A DNA stretch of 6,858 nucleotides, taken from NCBI GenBank assembly GCA_031269645.1, contig JAISYW010000124.1, positions 1 to 6,858 on the forward strand, written 5' to 3'. How positions within the stretch are numbered: the stretch's first letter is position 1; every line of letters begins with the position of its first letter. The notes beneath the pieces were generated by a model, which worked only from the letters and a program-made list of their open reading frames with translations, was not told where the DNA came from and made no database searches. Both the position numbers and the translations under genes were made by a program. The stretch comes from Holosporaceae bacterium (lineage in GTDB: Bacteria; Pseudomonadota; Alphaproteobacteria; UBA3830). Below, one piece after another: positions 1-6,470 of this stretch.

Positions 1-498
1 GGATTTTCTCGAAATATCGAGAATCCCTTGAATTTAAATCTAAAAAATGATTTAAAAATCGATGCAAATTTGTTTTCTGAATTTTCGATATTGAAAATCG
101 CTTGTATTTCTGTTGGTAATCCTCATTTAGTTATATTTTTGAATGAAATCCCGCCGTTAGTAAAAATTGCGGAAATTGGGGAGGCGTTGTCCAAGAATGA
201 ATTGTTTGCAAATGGAATAAACGTTTCTTTTGTAAAAATTATTTCTGAAGATTTAATTAAACAATGTTCATATGAAAGAGGATCTGGACTTACGTTAGCT
301 TGTGGAAGCGGAGCATGCGCCACAACGTTTCTTGCAAATAAATGCGGCCTTATAAAATCTAACAAAGTTACCGTTCGCCAGCGAGGAGGAGATCTTTCGG
401 TCGTTTTAAATGAAGATTTTGTTATTCCCGGCGAAGATCGATCGATTAGTCAAACTGGGCCGGCAACGTATGTTTTTTCAGGAAAGATAGAAGTATGA
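1..498 (+). CDS. dapF: Diaminopimelate epimerase, C-terminal part (5' end outside window)
   Basis: DapF interconverts LL- and meso-diaminopimelate in the cytoplasm, the step that supplies meso-DAP for peptidoglycan and lysine. The reading frame is open to the first base of the window, so the gene is cut by the window edge; about 165 residues of a usual ~275 are present. Visible signatures are the GNPHLVIF segment (codons from about 115) and [17 protein letters not shown] (about 271-321). The TGT at 301-303 encodes the cysteine of the ACGSG motif, equivalent to catalytic Cys217 of E. coli DapF. The partner cysteine (Cys73 in E. coli) would lie upstream and cannot be checked. The TTG at 28-30 is internal, not a start: the peptide before it aligns with the family. 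The stop overlaps the rnhA start by 4 bases (ATGA), suggesting coupled translation. The family call is secure. Confidence 0.93.
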   Translation, partial: GFSRNIENPLNLNLKNDLKIDANLFSEFSILKIACISVGNPHLVIFLNEIPPLVKIAEIGEALSKNELFANGINVSFVKIISEDLIKQCSYERGSGLTLACGSGACATTFLANKCGLIKSNKVTVRQRGGDLSVVLNEDFVIPGEDRSISQTGPATYVFSGKIEV

Positions 499-947
499 AA
501 CAGGTCGTAATTTATACCGATGGCGCTTGCAGCGGTAATCCAGGTCCCGGAGGTTGGGGAGCGCTAGTTATTTGCGGAACAAATCAAAAAGAATTTTCTG
601 GTAGCGAAGAATATACCACTAATAATCGTATGGAATTAACCGCCGCCATAAAAGCGCTGGAACTATTGCAAGAACCTTGCGCAGTAAATTTATATACGGA
701 CAGCCAATACGTAAAAAATGGCATTACTCAATGGATTAATGGCTGGTTGAAAAATGATTGGAAAAATTCAGAAAATAAACCTGTAAAAAATCAAGAACTA
801 TGGCAACGACTTCTACAACTTTCCCAAAAACACAAGGTTTGCTGGAATTGGGTTGAAGGACATATGGGGAATGAATTTAATGAACGCGTAGATAAACTAG
901 CGAAAAAACAATGCAATCGAAAATCAATCTACTCGGACTTCCGTTAG
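495..947 (+). CDS. rnhA: Ribonuclease HI
   Basis: RNase HI cleaves the RNA strand of RNA-DNA hybrids, removing R-loops and replication primers. The protein is 150 residues, close to the 155 of E. coli RNase HI. The four acidic active-site residues are all present: D9 in [17 protein letters not shown]47 in [10 protein letters not shown]69 in YTDSQYV and D133 in NERVDKLA. The flexible-loop histidine is H123 in VEGHMGN. The tryptophan-rich basic handle region (about 80-100, [10 protein letters not shown] and following) is also present, as in the E. coli enzyme. The ATG overlaps the dapF stop, with an AGGAAAG element at 480-486 as ribosome site. The last 37 bases overlap the start of rlmN. The remaining tail ([10 protein letters not shown]) is poorly conserved and tolerates the overlap. 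Confidence 0.96.
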   Translation: MKQVVIYTDGACSGNPGPGGWGALVICGTNQKEFSGSEEYTTNNRMELTAAIKALELLQEPCAVNLYTDSQYVKNGITQWINGWLKNDWKNSENKPVKNQELWQRLLQLSQKHKVCWNWVEGHMGNEFNERVDKLAKKQCNRKSIYSDFR

Positions 948-1936
948 AACAATTAAAATTAAAGTTTCTCGAAATAGGGCTTTGCGCTCTTGACGCCAAA
1001 CGCGTTTTTCCATGGATACATGTAAAATCAGCAAGATCATTTGACGTAATGTCCGATCTTCCACAAAAAATTCGAAAAATTTTGGGAGAAAAATGCTCAA
1101 TTGATAGGCCAGAGCGCGTTGTTTTGCAAAAATCATTAGATGGCACGCAAAAAGCTCTATTAAAATTTGAAGATTGTAATCATATAGAAACTGTTTTAAT
1201 ACCAGAAGAGAACCGAAATACTATTTGCATTTCTTCACAAATTGGCTGCGCCATTGGTTGTAAGTTTTGCTACACTGGAACACAGAATTTTATAAGAAAC
1301 CTTAGTTCGTCCGAGATAATGTCTCAAATATTCTTTTGGAAGGATTCATTGGAAGGATCAATAACGAATATTGTTTTTATGGGAATGGGAGAACCGCTAC
1401 TAAACTATGAGAATTTATCGAACGCTTTAGAATTATTGCTGAATAATAAAGCTCATAATTTTTCAAAAAACAAAATAACCGTGTCGACTTCAGGAATTAT
1501 TGGGGAGTCTTTCAACGATTTCGCAAAATTTGGAGTAAAATTAGCGATATCGTTGCATGCTTCAAGCGATGAAAAACGTTCGCTCATGATGCCAATCAAT
1601 AAAAAATATGATATAGAAACGATTCTCAAAGCTGCAAAAAAATATTTAAAAAATAGTAATACCGATTATATAACTTTTGAATATCTACTTTTGAAAAATA
1701 TAAATGATTCTAGCATTGATGCACAAAATTTGGCTAAAATACTTCATAAAATTCCATGTAAAGTAAACTTGATATTATTTAACAAGTGGCCGGGATCAAT
1801 TTTTCAAGAAAGCAGTATGGAAAAAGCTAACAAATTCAGTCACATACTATTATCTCGCGGAATTAGAACAATTATCAGGAAATCGAGAGGAAACGATATT
1901 CTTGCCGCATGCGGTCAACTGAAAAGTTATGCTTGA
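911..1936 (+). CDS. rlmN: Dual-specificity 23S rRNA A2503 / tRNA A37 C2-methyltransferase (radical SAM)
   Basis: RlmN is a radical SAM enzyme that methylates C2 of A2503 in 23S rRNA and, in studied species, of A37 in some tRNAs. The 341-residue protein has the CxxxCxxC iron-sulfur motif as C113, C117 and C120 ([14 protein letters not shown]). Of the two mechanistic cysteines, C106 (TICISSQ) matches Cys118 of E. coli and C334 (DILAACGQL) is the methyl-carrying C-terminal cysteine. The SAM-binding [12 protein letters not shown] (158-169) and LAISLHA (211-217) blocks are present. The start gives [15 protein letters not shown], which fits the usual family N-terminus and forces a 37-base overlap with rnhA. 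I see no clear Shine-Dalgarno, so coupling to rnhA is likely. Two small departures from the common pattern are [10 protein letters not shown] (often NLIPxNPxPG) and RGNDI (often RGDDI). The RlmN/Cfr family call is firm; Cfr is unlikely given the housekeeping setting. Confidence 0.95.
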   Translation: MQSKINLLGLPLEQLKLKFLEIGLCALDAKRVFPWIHVKSARSFDVMSDLPQKIRKILGEKCSIDRPERVVLQKSLDGTQKALLKFEDCNHIETVLIPEENRNTICISSQIGCAIGCKFCYTGTQNFIRNLSSSEIMSQIFFWKDSLEGSITNIVFMGMGEPLLNYENLSNALELLLNNKAHNFSKNKITVSTSGIIGESFNDFAKFGVKLAISLHASSDEKRSLMMPINKKYDIETILKAAKKYLKNSNTDYITFEYLLLKNINDSSIDAQNLAKILHKIPCKVNLILFNKWPGSIFQESSMEKANKFSHILLSRGIRTIIRKSRGNDILAACGQLKSYA

Positions 1937-1990
1937 TTTAAAAATTCGCCGATAAATCTCAGCGATCAGATTGAATCTGTATACTATTTT

Positions 1991-2020
1991 TTAACTTTTT
2001 ATACATTACTTTTGTATAAA
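1991..2020 (+). promoter_or_regulatory. Candidate sigma-70 type promoter for the T6SS operon
   Basis: TTAACT (1991-1996, 4 of 6 matches to TTGACA) is followed after 18 bases by TATAAA (2015-2020, 5 of 6 to TATAAT). Transcription would begin near 2026, leaving a leader of only about 14 bases before the TTG start, which is short. An alternative -10 is TATACT at 1980-1985, preceded by TG, but it has no good -35. In AT-rich DNA such matches arise by chance, so the site is tentative. Some promoter in 1937-2039 is expected, because this is the only sizeable gap before the operon. Confidence 0.3.
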
Positions 2021-2024
2021 AGTT
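1993..2024. repeat. AT-rich inverted repeat upstream of the hcp-like gene
   Basis: AACTTTTTATACA (1993-2005) and TGTATAAAAGTT (2013-2024) are reverse complements apart from one extra T in the left arm, separated by 7 bases. The stem would be 12 base pairs with a single-base bulge. It lies between rlmN and the hcp-like gene and covers the candidate -35/-10 region. It could be an operator for a dimeric regulator, a weak bidirectional terminator-like hairpin, or chance in AT-rich DNA. There is little GC pairing and no T-run directly after the right arm, so a standard intrinsic terminator on the + strand is unlikely. Confidence 0.45.
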
Positions 2025-2026
2025 AG

Positions 2027-2031
2027 TAAGG
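2027..2031 (+). promoter_or_regulatory. Ribosome binding site supporting the TTG start of the hcp-like gene
   Basis: TAAGG lies 8 bases before the TTG at 2040. There is no ATG in frame until codon 29 (2124), and the upstream frame is closed by a TAA at 1992-1994, so this site is the main reason to choose the TTG start. Confidence 0.5.
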
Positions 2032-2039
2032 CGGTTAGG

Positions 2040-2582
2040 TTGATTAGTTTAAGTCCATTTTTTTCGCAAAATGAAACTGATTCAACTATTCGCGGCATCG
2101 ATAATAATGAATTACCTCCGTATATGTGGTTTATATCTGCCGACTCGATTTTTAAAAGTAACGTAACGGAATTCAAAGATTACGCTAGAATTTTTGGTAT
2201 AGAATTTTGTATATCACGTTTCTCACTATTCGACGGATCGAAAAGTTCCGATAGTGCAGTTACGGCTGAAGATGTTAAGGTATATATATCTTCCGGAATA
2301 CATTCCCCTATGATTCAAGGACGAATGGCCAAAGGGGTAATAATCCCAAAAATTACAATTAAAAAAGTAGCGTCGCTGTCTGGTAAATTAGAGACATTGG
2401 AAAATAAAGAGTTTTCTAAATGCGTAATCCAATCTTTTTCTAGAATCGGCGAGCAGATAGCATTCACATTCAGATATTCTTCTTATTCGGATTCTTACAC
2501 CGATATTCAGGTGGATGGAACCAAAGGTGGAACGGCAGCTACTAAAATCGATCTAGTCACTTGGGAAATTGAAGATTCGTAG
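2040..2582 (+). CDS. hcp: Hcp-like T6SS inner-tube protein (TssD family, divergent)
   Basis: Hcp proteins form hexameric rings that stack into the T6SS inner tube, which is expelled together with effectors. The protein is 180 residues against about 160-170 for typical Hcp. Family-like features are the middle block KGVIIPKITIKKVASLSGKLETL (99-120), comparable to the usual I-x-K-x-x-D-x-S-SPxL segment, a beta-rich centre (about 126-150), and the closing strand KIDLVTWEIED (169-179), comparable to the usual ending. An Hcp-like first strand begins only near residue 28 (YMWFISADSIF), so residues 1-27 form an extra N-terminal part if the TTG start is right; ATG at 2124 would remove it. No signal peptide or membrane segment is seen. 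Its place directly before tssE-tssF-tssG matches the common hcp-E-F-G order and carries much of the weight, since sequence resemblance alone is modest. Confidence 0.68.
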   Translation: MISLSPFFSQNETDSTIRGIDNNELPPYMWFISADSIFKSNVTEFKDYARIFGIEFCISRFSLFDGSKSSDSAVTAEDVKVYISSGIHSPMIQGRMAKGVIIPKITIKKVASLSGKLETLENKEFSKCVIQSFSRIGEQIAFTFRYSSYSDSYTDIQVDGTKGGTAATKIDLVTWEIEDS

Positions 2583-2587
2583 TTAAT

Positions 2588-2592
2588 AGGGG
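2588..2592 (+). promoter_or_regulatory. Ribosome binding site of tssE
   Basis: AGGGG lies 6 bases before the ATG at 2599, inside the 16-base gap after the hcp-like gene. It is the clearest ribosome site in the T6SS operon. Confidence 0.6.
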
Positions 2593-2598
2593 CATTAT

Positions 2599-3027
2599 AT
2601 GGGAAATATTATTCCATTATTCGAAACATTAATAGATTCAGATACGGAAACGCAGTTCGAAAAAGTTTCAAAACGAATTTCAACTTTAGCAGAGTTGCAA
2701 AATTCCATTGAAAAGGATTTATCGCGTTTATTAAATACGCGAGTTTCAAATGTTTGGAAAGCTTGCGGAAGTGAATCTAGAACTCCGTTTTCTTATGGAG
2801 TAAATATAACGGCTCCGACGTCTGCGGAAAACGTATTCGAAATTCAAGATTTGGAAGCGCGTATTGACGACGTAATAAAATCATTCGAACCGCGACTTAC
2901 TAATGCAAAATCACGAGTCGTTGGTTTTGGAAAGGATCCAAGTACTCTATTTGTTAATATTGAAGCGGTTTTATCTGTCGAAAATCGCCGAGTACAATTG
3001 TCGTTTCCAGTAGTAATAGACGCCTGA
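2599..3027 (+). CDS. tssE: T6SS baseplate protein TssE (gp25-like)
   Basis: TssE is the T6SS counterpart of phage T4 gp25, a baseplate wedge protein in the cytoplasm that helps start polymerisation of the contractile sheath. The 142-residue length is normal for the family. Recognisable parts in order are the N-terminal PLFETL (6-11), a helix leading to IEKDLSRLLNTR (37-48), SYGV (65-68, where the family often has SYGLPD), and IDDVIKSFEPRL (89-100) containing the conserved EPRL core. A final beta hairpin follows (FVNIEAVLSVENRRVQLSF, 118-136), typical of the gp25/LysM-like fold. The gene sits 16 bases after the hcp-like gene, and one base separates its stop from the tssF start. The changed SYGV region suggests a divergent T6SS branch; the family call is strong. 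Confidence 0.87.
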   Translation: MGNIIPLFETLIDSDTETQFEKVSKRISTLAELQNSIEKDLSRLLNTRVSNVWKACGSESRTPFSYGVNITAPTSAENVFEIQDLEARIDDVIKSFEPRLTNAKSRVVGFGKDPSTLFVNIEAVLSVENRRVQLSFPVVIDA

Positions 3028-3028
3028 T

Positions 3029-4789
3029 ATGATAAAAAACGATATAGATGCTTTATCAGAATATTATCAATATGAACTTTCTTATTTAAGAAGTGCCGGT
3101 AGCGATTTCGCCGCGAAATTTCCCAAAATTGCCCGCAGATTGGATATATCTCACAATGAATCGTCAGATCCTCACGTAGAACGTTTAATAGAGAGCTTTG
3201 CTTTTCTCGCTGGAAAGTTACAGAAACAGATAGACGACCAATTTCCAGAAATCGCAAACGCTTTATTGGACGTGTTATATAGCCCATTAATTTTACCGAC
3301 CCCGTCTTGTGTGATGGTAAATTTCGATGTAGATCAATCTCGCGCCTCCAAAGCTTTATGCGTTGTTCCTAAAAATACGTTATTGCATGCGTTCAGTCAT
3401 TCCGGAGAAGTATGTTCATTCAGAACGGCCCACGATTTGCAGTTACTGCCCCTTGAAATTACATCCGCAGCAATTGTTCCTAAAGAACATTTACCAACTT
3501 ATTATGCGCGTTCTACTTATTATTTAAAAATAGGCGTCAGATGTGGAATAGTACAGGAACCGCCGACAAGATTGCGTTTTTATATACATGCGAACGCACT
3601 TTTGCGCGGTAAAATTTTTTCGGCTATTTTTTCGACGGAAGAAGAGGTTTTATATCAAAAAAATAAACATTTTGAATTTACTTCAATGATCTCTCCAGTA
3701 GGTTTAGAAGATAACGAATCGCTATTTCCATATCCAGCTACAGTTCATAAAGGTTTCAGATTGCTGCAGGAATATTTCTTGTTTCCCGATAAATTTTATG
3801 GATTCGATGTGACTTTACCACAAAAAGATATTGGCGGAGAAAATTTTATCTATATTCCAATGAGTAGCGACCTCTCGATGCAAATATCAGAAAAACATTT
3901 TTCTTTATCTTCTGTTCCTGCCATTAATCTATTTCCCAAAATAACAGAACCATTACGTTTAGACCACAAACAAGTTGAATATTGTTTGGCGCCAGATTAT
4001 CGGCGTTATAATAATCATGAAATTTACACAATCGAAAAAATGGTGGCCGTTGACGCGAAGAATAATGCCGAAACGTTTGTACCAGAATTTTTCTCATGTA
4101 ATCATTTATCAAACGACTCGAATAATGGCATTTTTTGGAAATCCAGAAGGAAAAAGACATACATAAAAGACATGTTGGGCGAAGACGTTTTTATTTCGCT
4201 AATAGATCTGGACTTCAATCCTCAATTTCCTGCCGATAAGGTATTCTATGCTTATACTTTATGCACAAATAGGTATATGGCAGAACAAATACCTGCTCAT
4301 GGAGAATTGCAAATTGAATTACCCGCTCCAATAAAAAGAGTGTATTGCGCGGATAGACCGACAATTCAAAAGCCATCCATAAAAAATGGAGAAATATTGT
4401 GGAAACTTGTTTCCGCTCTGTCGTTAAACTCATTTTCATTTAGCAGCGAAGGAATTAATAAAATCCGCGAAGTATTAAACATATTTGCCGACATATCGAA
4501 ATCTTCCTTATCTGGAGAAATAGATGCAATTGTATCTATTGAAAGCGTTATTTCGACAAAACGCATTGATGAACAAGCTTGGAGAGGATTTATTCGTGGA
4601 GCTAACGTTGAAATTACTTTTGACGATACAATTTCTAATTTGGGTTTGCCGCTAAGTATGGTTTTATCAAAATTTTTATCATCTCATACTACAATAAACA
4701 CTTTTACTGATATATCGGTAAAAAATACTTCTAGAAACGGAATTTTGAAAAAATGGAATCAGAGATTCGGAATCAAAAACTATCTTTGA
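3029..4789 (+). CDS. tssF: T6SS baseplate protein TssF (VasA/ImpG family)
   Basis: TssF forms, with TssG, the triangular core of each T6SS baseplate wedge and links to TssE and TssK. The protein has 586 residues, close to the usual ~600. Family signatures in order are YYQYELSYLR (12-21), DFAAKFPKIARRL (26-38), DPHVERLIESFAFL (47-60), FPEI (72-75), the FRTAHDLQLLPLEIT block (131-145) and GFRLLQEYFLFPDKFYGFDV (242-261). Further on come an FFSCNH segment with a W-x-x-RR follow-up, CTNRYMAEQIP, and LSLN near the region where the family reads LSLNY. Only one base separates it from tssE and there is no obvious Shine-Dalgarno, so it is probably translated by coupling. Its end overlaps tssG by 37 bases. 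I see no frameshift or broken segment over the whole length, which argues that the gene is kept under selection. Confidence 0.95.
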   Translation: MIKNDIDALSEYYQYELSYLRSAGSDFAAKFPKIARRLDISHNESSDPHVERLIESFAFLAGKLQKQIDDQFPEIANALLDVLYSPLILPTPSCVMVNFDVDQSRASKALCVVPKNTLLHAFSHSGEVCSFRTAHDLQLLPLEITSAAIVPKEHLPTYYARSTYYLKIGVRCGIVQEPPTRLRFYIHANALLRGKIFSAIFSTEEEVLYQKNKHFEFTSMISPVGLEDNESLFPYPATVHKGFRLLQEYFLFPDKFYGFDVTLPQKDIGGENFIYIPMSSDLSMQISEKHFSLSSVPAINLFPKITEPLRLDHKQVEYCLAPDYRRYNNHEIYTIEKMVAVDAKNNAETFVPEFFSCNHLSNDSNNGIFWKSRRKKTYIKDMLGEDVFISLIDLDFNPQFPADKVFYAYTLCTNRYMAEQIPAHGELQIELPAPIKRVYCADRPTIQKPSIKNGEILWKLVSALSLNSFSFSSEGINKIREVLNIFADISKSSLSGEIDAIVSIESVISTKRIDEQAWRGFIRGANVEITFDDTISNLGLPLSMVLSKFLSSHTTINTFTDISVKNTSRNGILKKWNQRFGIKNYL

Positions 4790-5685
4790 TTGAATATTTA
4801 CAAAAATATTCAAAGCAATTTTCATTCGAAATGGCAGCATATATTCTTGAACATGGATCTGCCGTATCTTTCGGTAAGGAAATTGATACTGTCAACGTTC
4901 CTTTTAAAACTCAAAGTATTAATTCGTTTCACTTGAGAGGAACGGAAATAGAAAAAATTGTAGAAATAAATGGCGCGAAAACGGTTTATATAGAAAGATT
5001 GTCAATATCAGGTCTAAATGCTCCGCTACCAACGCCATATGCGGAGCTAATTTTTCGAAGAGATCAGGAACAAGACGCCGCAATGGCGGCATTTATAAAT
5101 GCTTTTAATATGAGATTACTTGGGATTTCATATCAAATTAGCAAACGCAGGTACTTAAGTCTTCAACGCCACAAAAATGTTAATTGTATGCTGAGTCGCA
5201 CGATTTCAGCTTTTTTTGGAGACTCGCCAGAGACTATGGATAGGAAAATATCTAGGCTTTCATATTTATTTTGGACGAAAGAAAAGAGTACTGCAGGTCT
5301 GGAAGCAATCATAGTTGCCGCCTTTGGTTTTAAAGTTCGAGTTGAAGAGTTCCAAACTTTTTGGGCGAATCGTAGAGAGAGATTTTATCTTGGCGACATA
5401 AAACTTGGGAAAAATTCAGAGCTTGGAACAAAGGCATCCATATCTTCGTTCGGAATCAAGATTGAATTGAATCATAATTTTAGTAAAATCTATCAATTAC
5501 TAACCAATAACGAATATCTACAAAGCTTAACTTCTCTAATTCGGAAATATTTAGGAGAATTTTTTAGTTGTTTTCTATATATTACTCCGGAAGAAGCGCC
5601 TCCGCTTGTTATAAACAATGCCGTTCTCGGAAAAACCGCTTGGATACCAGGGAAAAATTTTGATCCAGCAAAGATAGTTTTATAA
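4753..5685 (+). CDS. tssG: T6SS baseplate protein TssG (VasB/ImpH family)
   Basis: TssG joins two TssF copies to make the T6SS wedge core. The protein is 310 residues, slightly shorter than many relatives. The N-terminal SLIEYLQKYSKQFSFEMAAYIL (11-32) corresponds to the usual FdFfqAvrlLe start. The hallmark block is SGLNAPLPTPYAELIFRR (86-103) followed by FINAFNMRLLGISYQISKRR (114-133); the family typically reads GPLP and then D-x-FNHRxxSLxYR. A late LGKTAWIP (292-299) resembles the LGxxxWLG close of the family. ATG at 4753 gives a 37-base overlap with tssF. The in-frame TTG at 4786, overlapping the tssF stop, is a possible but less likely start, since neither site has a strong ribosome site. 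This is the last T6SS gene in the cluster; about 100 bases without a clear terminator follow. Confidence 0.9.
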   Translation: MESEIRNQKLSLIEYLQKYSKQFSFEMAAYILEHGSAVSFGKEIDTVNVPFKTQSINSFHLRGTEIEKIVEINGAKTVYIERLSISGLNAPLPTPYAELIFRRDQEQDAAMAAFINAFNMRLLGISYQISKRRYLSLQRHKNVNCMLSRTISAFFGDSPETMDRKISRLSYLFWTKEKSTAGLEAIIVAAFGFKVRVEEFQTFWANRRERFYLGDIKLGKNSELGTKASISSFGIKIELNHNFSKIYQLLTNNEYLQSLTSLIRKYLGEFFSCFLYITPEEAPPLVINNAVLGKTAWIPGKNFDPAKIVL

Positions 5686-5732
5686 ATATTTTTCTCAACA
5701 TAGCATTGAAATACAAAAGTAACATGGTGCTA

Positions 5733-5761
5733 TTGGAAAAATAATCATAACATCGTAAATT
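5733..5761 (+). promoter_or_regulatory. Tentative promoter for efp
   Basis: TTGGAA (5733-5738, 4 of 6) is followed after 17 bases by TAAATT (5756-5761, 4 of 6). TTGAAA at 5706-5711 is a better -35 box but lacks a matching -10 at normal distance. The region 5686-5788 between tssG and efp is AT-rich and holds no gene. A separate promoter for efp is expected because it is an unrelated housekeeping gene, but the exact site is a guess. Confidence 0.22.
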
Positions 5762-5775
5762 AACGTTATTGGTTT

Positions 5776-5779
5776 GGAG
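5776..5779 (+). promoter_or_regulatory. Ribosome binding site fixing the efp start
   Basis: GGAG lies 9 bases before the ATG at 5789. The upstream in-frame TTG (5774-5776) overlaps this element, which makes that TTG an improbable start and favours the ATG. Confidence 0.7.
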
Positions 5780-5788
5780 AAAAGATTC

Positions 5789-6352
5789 ATGAAAATAGGA
5801 GGAAATGAGCTGAGGATTGGAATGTTGATAGAGCACAATGGAAAATTATGGACAACCTGCAAGACTCAGCATGTAAAGCCAGGGAAAGGAGGAGCTTTTG
5901 TTCAGGTTGAGCTTAAGGAACTGAAGACAGGAACAAAATTGAACGAACGTTTTAGATCTGACGAAACTATAGAGCGCGTCAGACTGGACGAAGAAGAATG
6001 TCAGCTACTCTTTAAAGAAGGAGACGTATATACGCTCATGAATATGACGACGTATGATCAATTTCAAATTAATAGAAGTGTTATAGGAGAAGCGGCAGAT
6101 TTTTTACAGGATAATATGATTGTAAAAATTACTAGATATGATGGAGAAATTATTGGAATTATTCTGCCGGATACGGTTATAATGGAAGTAACTGAGGCCG
6201 ATGCAGTAGTAAGAGGTCAAACGGCTTCGGCGTCGTACAAGCCTGCCGTACTAGAAAACGGCATGCGTATTTTAGTTCCTCCGCACATCGACGCCGGCGT
6301 TAAAATCGTTGTTAATACCAGTGATGCATCTTATGTGGAAAGAGCAAAATAA
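5789..6352 (+). CDS. efp: Elongation factor P
   Basis: EF-P binds between the P and E sites of stalled ribosomes and speeds peptide bond formation at proline runs. The 187-residue protein is the usual length and has the three-domain layout: a KOW-like N-domain starting MKIGGNELRIGMLIEHNGKLW, then two OB domains. The ribosome-facing tip is KPGKGGAF, where K33 matches E. coli Lys34, the residue that is beta-lysylated in species with EpmA/EpmB; whether it is modified here cannot be told. Other typical blocks are GTKLNERFRSDETIERVRLDE, YTLMNMTTYDQFQI and the C-terminal VVNTSDASYVERAK. The ATG at 5789 was chosen over the TTG at 5774 because MKIxGNE is the family N-terminus and GGAG sits just upstream. 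The wording is alphaproteobacterial in style. It ends 13 bases before the tRNA gene. Confidence 0.96.
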   Translation: MKIGGNELRIGMLIEHNGKLWTTCKTQHVKPGKGGAFVQVELKELKTGTKLNERFRSDETIERVRLDEEECQLLFKEGDVYTLMNMTTYDQFQINRSVIGEAADFLQDNMIVKITRYDGEIIGIILPDTVIMEVTEADAVVRGQTASASYKPAVLENGMRILVPPHIDAGVKIVVNTSDASYVERAK

Positions 6353-6365
6353 TTTTCTATGGCCT

Positions 6366-6452
6366 GCCCAAATGGCGGAATTGGTAGACGCGCTAGGTTC
6401 AGGTCCTAGTCCAGACAACTGGGTGGAAGTTCAAATCTTCTTTTGGGCACCA
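6366..6452 (+). tRNA. tRNA-Leu (anticodon CAG)
   Basis: All arms can be drawn. The acceptor stem is GCCCAAA (6366-6372) with TTTGGGC (6442-6448), discriminator A6449, and encoded CCA 6450-6452. The D stem is GCG (6375-6377) with CGC (6389-6391). The anticodon stem is CTAGG (6393-6397) with CCTAG (6405-6409), around the loop TTCAGGT with anticodon CAG at 6400-6402. The long class II variable arm is CCAG (6411-6414) with CTGG (6419-6422). The T stem is GGAAG (6425-6429) with CTTCT (6437-6441, one G-T pair), around TTCAAAT. The long variable arm, A discriminator and CAG anticodon identify a leucine tRNA reading CUG. It lies 13 bases after efp and 18 before the RNase D gene with no clear terminator on either side, so cotranscription with these genes is likely. 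Confidence 0.96.
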
Positions 6453-6456
6453 ATTT

Positions 6457-6460
6457 GGAG
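6457..6460 (+). promoter_or_regulatory. Ribosome binding site of the RNase D gene
   Basis: GGAG begins 4 bases after the tRNA CCA end and is 10 bases from the ATG at 6471. The whole space between tRNA and gene is 18 bases, so the leader of a transcript cut at the tRNA 3' end would be little more than this site. Confidence 0.5.
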
Positions 6461-6470
6461 TTTTTATTAG

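Noticed and set aside
123..365. Minus-strand open frame of 80 codons inside dapF.
   Set aside because: It is fully antisense to the conserved DapF motifs and matches no family I know; a shadow frame.
877..1146. Two minus-strand open frames (877-1146 and 924-1136) across the rnhA/rlmN junction.
   Set aside because: Both are antisense to well-supported genes, have no recognisable motif, and sit in regions conserved on the + strand.
1967..1992. Possible intrinsic terminator after rlmN: CAGAT-TGA-ATCTG followed by a T6 run at 1987-1992.
   Set aside because: The stem is only 5 pairs with a 3-base loop, and 7 bases separate it from the T-run. That is too weak to call, although some transcription end is expected here.
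2844..3287. Minus-strand frame of 147 codons opposite tssE/tssF.
   Set aside because: It spans the tssE-tssF junction, where the + strand carries the EPRL and DPHVERLIESFAFL signatures. Its translation is rich in scattered Arg, Ser and Thr with no family resemblance.
3975..4166. Short + strand frame of 63 codons inside tssF.
   Set aside because: It lies wholly within the intact tssF gene in another frame, with no ribosome site and no recognisable product.
2040..5685. Extracellular contractile injection system or phage-tail cluster instead of T6SS.
   Set aside because: TssF and TssG carry T6SS-specific signatures (DPHVERLIESFAFL; GLNAPLPTPYAELIFRR with the FNMRL segment), and no tail sheath, LysM or tape-measure genes are present.
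5609..5836. Minus-strand frame of 75 codons across the tssG/efp gap, considered as a small antisense gene or antitoxin.
   Set aside because: It overlaps the conserved starts and ends of both neighbours, has no ribosome site that I can see, and its composition is that of translated AT-rich DNA.
5686..6452. Attachment site or integration of the T6SS cassette at the tRNA-Leu gene.
   Set aside because: The cassette is separated from the tRNA by intact efp. No integrase is present, and I saw no direct repeat of the tRNA 3' end near rlmN or tssG.
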